Assembly: GCA_038380795.1 (NCBI GenBank)
Contig: CM076259.1
Span: 72,970,200 to 73,034,199 of the forward strand
Reading direction: 5' to 3'
DNA length: 64,000 nucleotides
DNA from: Pyrocephalus nanus
Lineage: Eukaryota > Chordata > Aves > Passeriformes > Tyrannidae
Notes under the pieces: generated by a model
The model's database searches: none
Told to the model about the DNA's origin: nothing
What the model saw: the letters and a program-made list of their open reading frames with translations, nothing else
Shown: one piece after another, positions 58,377 through 64,000 of the stretch
Layout: each line of letters starts with the position of its first letter
How positions within the stretch are numbered: position 1 is the stretch's first letter
Program-made: the position numbers and the translations under genes

Positions 58377-59810
58377 TGTGCATTCTCCTATTTTTCTTCC
58401 TCCTGTCTTGTAACAGTCAAATTTTCCCTACATGAAGAAATCTCCTAGATAAATTATGAAAATGCAAGTTTCATCCTAACTTGATCCTTTAGATACAGGA
58501 CAAATAAAAAATACATTAAAAAAAAAAAAAAGGGAGTTTATCTTCATCTAGGACAAAAAGATTTTTTAGAAAGATATTTTTATTTCAACATATAAAATTA
58601 GAGGATTTGCATATGTTTGCAGTGATCTTTCCTTCATAGAATGCCAATTTCTTGATATAGAAATTCTAGCAGTTATTAAAAATATTGACATAGATAACAC
58701 AGAATTCTTATTGATCACTGGCTAGATTATCCCTCACATTTATGTATATGTGTAGTATTTAGTTATATAGTATATGTATTTAGTTACCTCAATTTTATTT
58801 ATATTAGCATAGTCTCCTATAGAAAAATACTTAGATAGGAAACTATTTTACAGAAATCACAAATGTGTGCCACCTCTGACTTGTGATATACTAAAAACCT
58901 TCTGACCTGAGGCTTAATTCAGTGTCTGTTGATGTAACTGGAACGACTTACATTCATTTTAATAGAAATAGTACTTTGCTTATGAAACCAAGCATTTGTG
59001 AGCTTAGGCAAGGGAGAAAACTTGATACAAAGTCATGGTCCCTGTCTCTGATTTATCAATAGACATTAGCTACTGTGTTGTGGCCATTTTGTGCATCAAC
59101 AACACAGACTTATTGCTTTGATGTTTCATATCTGCTTCATGCCTAATATGAACTTTATATCAAAAACATATTATTATGATTTCTACATTGAAATGCATGG
59201 CATTTTTAGAAGATTCATGTGTGGTGTCAAAAATATATCTTTTCTCAGGAATCATTCTTCTTTCTTCTTTAATGAAAAAATGCGGTAATATCTTGTTACT
59301 TTTCAAGAGATTTCCAGTGAATGGTCTAGTTATGGACCAGTAAGCATTTTTGTTTTGGTTGGGCTTGTTTGTTTGTTTTTTGACAGAATTTCTCTTTGTT
59401 GATGGAATTTCTCTTTTTTCTTGGCAGGGGGAGCTGTGGCAAGCATGAAAGATTTTCATGATTAAGCTTCTTTCTTTGAAATAGGTTTTATTGCACAATC
59501 TGACCCTGCAAAATATAATTGCCTAGGAACCTGATTCCAGTTGGAACTAGTAGCAAGATGAGTGCGTGATAAGTAGCAAAATGCGGGGAGGGAGGGAAGG
59601 ATATACATAATATCAATGCACTTGCCAATCCCCGTAAAAAATACACAGTAAGCTAATAATTTCCACAGTTCTATGGGTTTAATTTGTGCTATTTCCTATT
59701 TTGGATCTGTGAAGTGGGATTATGCCAAGCGTTGAACATTAAATGGGAATAAATATTTCTAGAGTGTTTTTTGTAGTTTCTTTTTCTTTAAAGTTCATGT
59801 ATCATCTGTG

Positions 59811-59865
59811 TCATCAGTGGAAGAGCAACAGCAATATTCACAAGACCCTGGAGCATTTTTAAATT
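59811..59865 (+). repeat. Unassigned 55-bp repeat, copy 1
   Basis: It starts TCATCAGTGGAAGAGCAACA and ends GAGCATTTTTAAATT. By manual alignment without gaps, 46 of 55 positions match 60946-61000. It is in the same orientation, about 1.14 kb upstream. Confidence 0.65.
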
Positions 59866-60559
59866 CTGTAAATTCTTCCAACAATGCTCAATGGCAGATG
59901 TTTAATTAAATGGTATAGGAAATAGGGCATATAGTGTATAAATCTTCCCTGGGTTATTATTCCAAAGCCACCCTCTGACTAAATTTTACCAAGTTAAATG
60001 TGTATCTAAGCTGTATTCCCACTACATATGATCATACCTAACTATACACAAAAGTACTTCTATGTTCCTGCTTAAGCCAATTTATCACTTGTTGGATGAT
60101 TTCATTGAATATCAGCTATTTTTTTGGATAACAACAAATGGTGAATAATCACCTGCTTGATTAGTTCATGATTTTAAATATCTCTACCAACATCTCCCTA
60201 GCCTACCTTATTTTTCATAAGTTGAAATGCTAACTTCCCTATGCCCCAAAATAGGAAATACTTTCAGTTAAAAACTCTCTTCTGCTTCTTTTTAAAGTCT
60301 AGTTTTTGTTTTCTTGTGGATTTTTTGGTGAAGGTACATGTCAAAATAACTGCAAATATCATTGAAAGGGCTTGCAAACCATACATTAAGCAAGAATAAA
60401 TAATATTTCTATTTTGGTGAAGGAGTTGGTGTGTTTTTTTTAAATTTAATATATAATTTGTCTCTCTGATGTTGAACACTGAGTTAAAATTTTCAGAGGA
60501 CTGTCAACTGTAGCTTCAGCATCACTTTCATGAGCAGTAAGAGCTAGCTTCCAGTCATA

Positions 60560-60745
60560 TTTTCCCTCGGGCATATTACCTTACACTTATCAACACTGAA
60601 TTTCATCTGCTGTTCCATCAGCAGATGTTACTCGTGTAACATTTTTAAATCCTTCTGCAAGTCTATAGCATCAGCTTCAGATTTGTCCAACTCAAAAAAT
60701 TACGAGTTCCCTTCTTCACGTCATTTAAGTTAAAAAAAGAACAAC
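60560..60745 (-). mobile_element. Ancient CR1-like (L3-type) LINE fragment
   Basis: TTACCTTACACTTATCAACA, then TGAATTTCATCTGCTG and AAATCCTTCTGCAAGTC, is the reverse of a region shared by old amniote CR1/L3 elements, just downstream of the RT motif. It is strongly diverged, with ill-defined ends. It contains two adjoining perfect inverted repeats (60604-60627 and 60625-60642). The family call is from memory. Confidence 0.55.
60604..60642. repeat. Two overlapping perfect inverted repeats
   Basis: CATCTGCTG (60604-60612), 6-nt loop, CAGCAGATG (60619-60627); then ATGTTAC (60625-60631), TCGT loop, GTAACAT (60636-60642). The stems share three bases. Confidence 0.8.
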
Positions 60746-61642
60746 TAACACAGTCTCTTCGGTAAGGCAGTCATATATCTTTCCAGCCCTTTTTGTTCTT
60801 GGATCTCAGTTTCTGTGCTGTTGCTTCTGTCCAAGTGGATTTTGGCAAATGTCTTGTTATGGTAAATCCCTCCCACAGCAGCATTAACTCTATGTTCCTG
60901 GCCAAGTAGGGAGTAAGGAAGATAGGGAAGAAAAGCAGGTTTCCATGATCAGTGGGAGAGCAACACCAGCAGTCACAAGACCATGAAGCATTTTTAGATT
61001 ATTTAGAAAGTGGGGGAATTTCCTAAATTATTTACAGGACTTGGAGGGTAAGAAAGGTGAAGTTCATGAGCACAGAAATTTCAGGGCAGGGAATGGAGAT
61101 TAGGTGGCACAGTGGTACTATATAGTCATGAGTAGGTGAGAAATGTGACAAAGTACAGAGGGCTAGAGAGCTGAAAGGGAGCTTAGTGTGGTGGCAATAT
61201 GAAGACACACTACTTGGAGCGGAAAAGAGTGGGCATGCTTGAAAGGTTATGAATTAAATACTTGGTAAGATAGGGATTCTGAGAACAGGGATATCAGCCA
61301 TTCAGGACCTTTCTTTTGGGAATCACTGTAGAGCATGGAACTATGAGATCTCAACTCAGAGGTTAGTAGAAAGAAAAAGAAATAGAGCTGTGAGATGAGC
61401 CAAAGCAACTTTAGAATGAATGCTTTGTTGTCAATCTCTTCATACTCTGACGTGTTGACTGAAATATCATGGATAATACTGCTGAAAACCATACTTAGTT
61501 ACTAACTGTAACTCTGCTTTATTTTAGAATTTCCAACTGTTATTTAATTTATAAAATTAGTTGTGTCTTATTTGCACATCATTCATTACCATACACTCCC
61601 AAGACTTTGCAAGCACTCATACAGAAAATTTATGAAAGTGTC
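60746..61642. other. No gene recognised; second copy of the unassigned repeat
   Basis: The sequence is slightly more G-rich at 60940-61240. It contains repeat copy 2 at 60946-61000. No LINE or LTR is recognised. Confidence 0.5.
60946..61000 (+). repeat. Unassigned 55-bp repeat, copy 2
   Basis: It starts TGATCAGTGGGAGAGCAACA and ends AAGCATTTTTAGATT. It is the partner of 59811-59865, with nine mismatches. Confidence 0.65.
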
Positions 61643-62634
61643 TTTGGTAGATTGACCCTGGCTGGATGCCAAGTATGCACCAAAGCCTGTCTTATCACTG
61701 CCTTCCACAACTGGACAGGAGAGAAAAAGGATAATGAAAGGCCTATTAGTAGAGATAAGAACAGGGAGAGATCACTCATCGATTACCATCACAGACAAAC
61801 CAGACTTGACTGGGGGATATTAATTGAAATTATTACCAATCAAAATCAGAGCAGGATAATGAGAAGTAAATCAAATCTAAAAATCATCTTCCCCCTACCC
61901 CTCGCTCCTTTCTGGCTTCTACCTCCTCTCCACCAGCAGCACAGGGAGATGAAGAATGGGGGTTACTGTCAATTCATCACATTTCTGCCCCTGCTCAGGG
62001 AGAGGAGCCCTTCGTCTATTCCAGCATGTGTCCCTTTCCATGGGGTGCAGTCCTTCAGACACAGGCTGCTCCAGTGTGGGTCACATGTCCTATCAGGGAA
62101 CCTGCTTTAACAGGGGCTCCTCTCTCCGTGGGTCCATAGGTTCCATCCAGGAGCCTCCTCCAGTGCAGGCTTCCCACAGAGTCACAGCCTTCTTTTGTGC
62201 CCCTACCTGCTCTGGCATGGGTTTCCTCCATGGGGTTCAGCTGGATCTCTGCATGCCTCTTGACCTCCATGGGCTGCAGGGCCACAGCTCCCTCACCATG
62301 GTCTGCACCACAGGCTGCAGGGGAATCTCAGCTATGGCACCTGCAACACCTCCTATGCCTCCTTTACTGAGGAGTCTGCATAGTTTTTCCTCTCATGTGT
62401 TCTCACTCCTCTCTTCTCTGGATGCAATTGATTCTGTGCAAAAATTTTTTTCATTGCTAAATATGTTATCACAGAGGTTTTACCACCATCTCTGATTGGC
62501 TTAGCCATGGCCAGCAGTGGGTCTGTCCTGGAGCTGGCTCTATCAGACATGGAGGAAACTTGTGGCAGCTTCTCACAGAAGCCATCTCTGTAGTTCCCCA
62601 TGCTACCCAAACCTAGCCATGCAAACCAAATACA
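61643..62634 (-). mobile_element. Near-complete solo LTR, family A, about 992 bp
   Basis: On the minus strand it starts TGTATTTGGTTTGCATGGC (62634) and ends at 61643 after AGCCAGGGTCAATCTACCAA, matching 54602-55645 along its whole length. It includes an AACATATTTAGC TATA-like site near 62465 and a TTGGTAATAATT polyadenylation region near 61835. The terminal CA has mutated at 61643-61644. The flanks (GTGTC and GTCCT) are not a convincing duplication. The 167- and 179-codon plus-strand frames here (61607-62110, 61956-62495) are readings through the antisense of the LTR and are not genes. Confidence 0.9.
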
Positions 62635-63179
62635 GTCCTTAATTAGGCAAACTTTGATTTTATCTTTCCATCTAACAAATTGGTAAATTAGGACAATTAG
62701 ATGACTTGCTTTTGGCCACAAAGTTAAGTCTGCCACGCTAGGATTTACCACGATGTTTTATTTCTCAGTTTCGTGCACCAAATAATGCATTTAAAACAAT
62801 TGTATAGATCAGTGAAACAAATTAAATTAGAATTAAAGTAATTGAGTGACAAACTGTAAACCAATCCAGGAATGCTCTCATTGTCACTTTCCAAAAACAT
62901 ACATGGAAATTAGAGAAAAGCTTATGTCACAGAATCTCAGTAGAGTGTAAGATTGCTTACTGAAGTAAAAGACTCACTGCCCTGTATTTTTCTATGTAAT
63001 ATTCTTTGAAAAATTCAAATCTTTCATCAAACCAACATAAAAGCAAAGATAATTGTTTGTTTGTCTTTTTTTATCAATTATTTTTGTTTTGGAGACCTTT
63101 ACATTTTTAACAAATATTTTACAAACACATTCCTAGGGTTTTCTTAATTGTAAAGATGTTACCAACTTACTCTTTTCAT
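62635..63179. other. No gene seen
   Basis: AT-rich unique sequence between an LTR and a CR1. Confidence 0.6.
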
Positions 63180-63568
63180 GAATGGAGGTGAATGGAGTTA
63201 AATCCAGCTGGTGGGTGGTCATAAGAGGTGTTTCCCAGGGCTAATTGTTATGGGCCAATTCTGTTTAATACCTTTACTGATGATCTGGATGAGAGGATCA
63301 AGTGCACCCTAAGACAGTTCGCAGATGACACCAAGTGTGACAGAGATCTGCTGGAGTGTAGGAAAGCTCTGCAGAGGGTTCTGGACAGGCTGGATCAATG
63401 GGCTGAGGACAACTGTATGAGGTTCAACAATCACCATCCCTGGAAATGCTCGAAAGGCTTGTTGATGAGGCATTTGGAGGCATGGTTTAGTGGTGAACAG
63501 AGTGATGCTGGATTAACAATTGAACTCCATGATTTTAGAGGCATTTTCCAACCCTAATGATTCCATGA
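63180..63568 (+). mobile_element. CR1 LINE, short copy with RT catalytic block fused to 3' end
   Basis: The translation reads GVNGVKSSWWVVIRGVSQG, then GPILFNTFTDDLDERIKCTL, then FADDTKC (the catalytic YADD-type motif), then LDRLDQWAEDNCMRFNN. At about 63432 it jumps to 3' UTR (CACCATCCCTGGAAATGCTC) and ends CCTAATGATTCCATGA. The stretch from the RT C-terminus to the middle of the 3' UTR is deleted. The 3' terminus is present. Confidence 0.92.
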
Positions 63569-64000
63569 ACTTATTTTTTGATATAGTACTTCCCTTTTAA
63601 TTTCTTGATTTGTTCTGTAACAACCTCTTTTAACAAAATAAATAAAACCTGGTTTATGACCTTAAAAAAAAACCCCAACACATTATTTTTTTCTTTTCTC
63701 TCCTGAAGGGTGTAGACTGCAGGTGAATTACTGTTCTATCTTCCTTTTTCTCTCTCAGAAAATTACTAGGAGTTTGAGATCTGCATTATAAAGTAGAGCA
63801 CCAAGCTTCAGATAGCTGAAACATAAGAAAATGTCCATGGAAGTTAAAACTCTGAAAATTTTAAAAGACTGTTCAGTCAAAAAGGCAGATAGACCTGCAG
63901 CACTTGGGGATAAGGATGAACAGTTGTATTTAATGAAAGAGAGGGACAGAGAGCCTGTGCAAGAAAGATCACTTTTTGACAAATGATAAGCTTCTGAGTT
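63569..64000. other. No gene seen
   Basis: AT-rich. The minus-strand frame at 63755-63982 is unrecognised and may be cut by the window edge or be chance. Confidence 0.55.

Larger units (their letters stand above)
55651..60559. other. Long AT-rich stretch, no gene recognised
   Basis: A TC-rich microsatellite lies at 58341-58376 and an A run near 58518-58531. The first copy of an unassigned 55-bp repeat is at 59811-59865. Frames of 65-112 codons (59091-59498 and others) are unrecognised. CCATTACAG|GTAAG near 57610 resembles a splice junction, but no exon is apparent. Confidence 0.5.

Noticed and set aside
61607..62495. Two overlapping plus-strand frames of 167 and 179 codons
   Set aside because: They lie almost wholly within the antisense of the family A solo LTR (61643-62634), whose GC-rich middle is poor in stops. 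There is no domain and no conserved start context.
1..64000. CRISPR arrays, tRNA/rRNA genes, operons, riboswitches
   Set aside because: I saw no spaced direct repeats of CRISPR type, no tRNA cloverleaf or rRNA core sequence, and no prokaryotic gene organisation. The repeat content is that of a vertebrate (avian) chromosome.

Overview
The window looks like an AT-rich, gene-poor stretch of an avian nuclear chromosome, either intergenic or deep intronic. The main evidence is the density of decayed CR1 LINE retrotransposons. At least twelve pieces are visible, on both strands, and several keep the CR1-type 3' end built from ATTCTATGA units. There are also solo long terminal repeats (LTRs) of two recurrent families that I recall from songbird-like genomes; I recognised these by eye, not by a database search. 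I found no intact protein-coding gene, no tRNA or rRNA, no CRISPR array and no bacterial or operon-like organisation. Open frames longer than 100 codons are either decayed CR1 ORF1/ORF2, readings through LTRs, or chance frames in AT-rich DNA.

Layout. Positions 1-1310 hold a minus-strand CR1 with an internal deletion. 2808-3364 is an LTR of family B. 4335-4850 is a plus-strand CR1 fragment and 6148-6368 the end of a family A LTR. 9733-10580 is an unclassified repeat-like block with a TATA box, degenerate direct repeats and a short frame with a signal-peptide-like start. 11535-13821 is a CR1 with an inverted segment, carrying ORF1 (esterase) and ORF2 remnants. 15041-15743 is a candidate LTR (family D). 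21197-21223 is an interstitial telomere-like run, followed by an old CR1 (21377-22350). 25249-27048 is a composite of a family B fragment, a CR1 and a candidate LTR (family C). 28048-29744 is a CR1 abutting a family B LTR. Further CR1 pieces lie at 30546-30830, 31990-32594, 38157-38699 and 42385-44524 (the longest, about 2.1 kb). A CR1 nested inside another CR1 lies at 49160-50010. The right end is rich in family A LTRs (52886-53265, 54602-55645, 61643-62634), with CR1 tails at 54015-54218 and 63180-63568 and an ancient CR1-like fragment at 60560-60745.

No genes here work together. The biology visible is retrotransposon insertion, 5' inversion, internal deletion, nesting and decay. The remaining sequence appears single-copy by eye. 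It contains two candidate exons with good splice-site context (16953-17156 and 27812-27983) and a two-copy 55-bp repeat (59811 and 60946) that I cannot assign. I do not see a convincing new biological system; the items most worth checking are those two exons, the inverted CR1, the unassigned repeat pair and the TATA-linked short frame.
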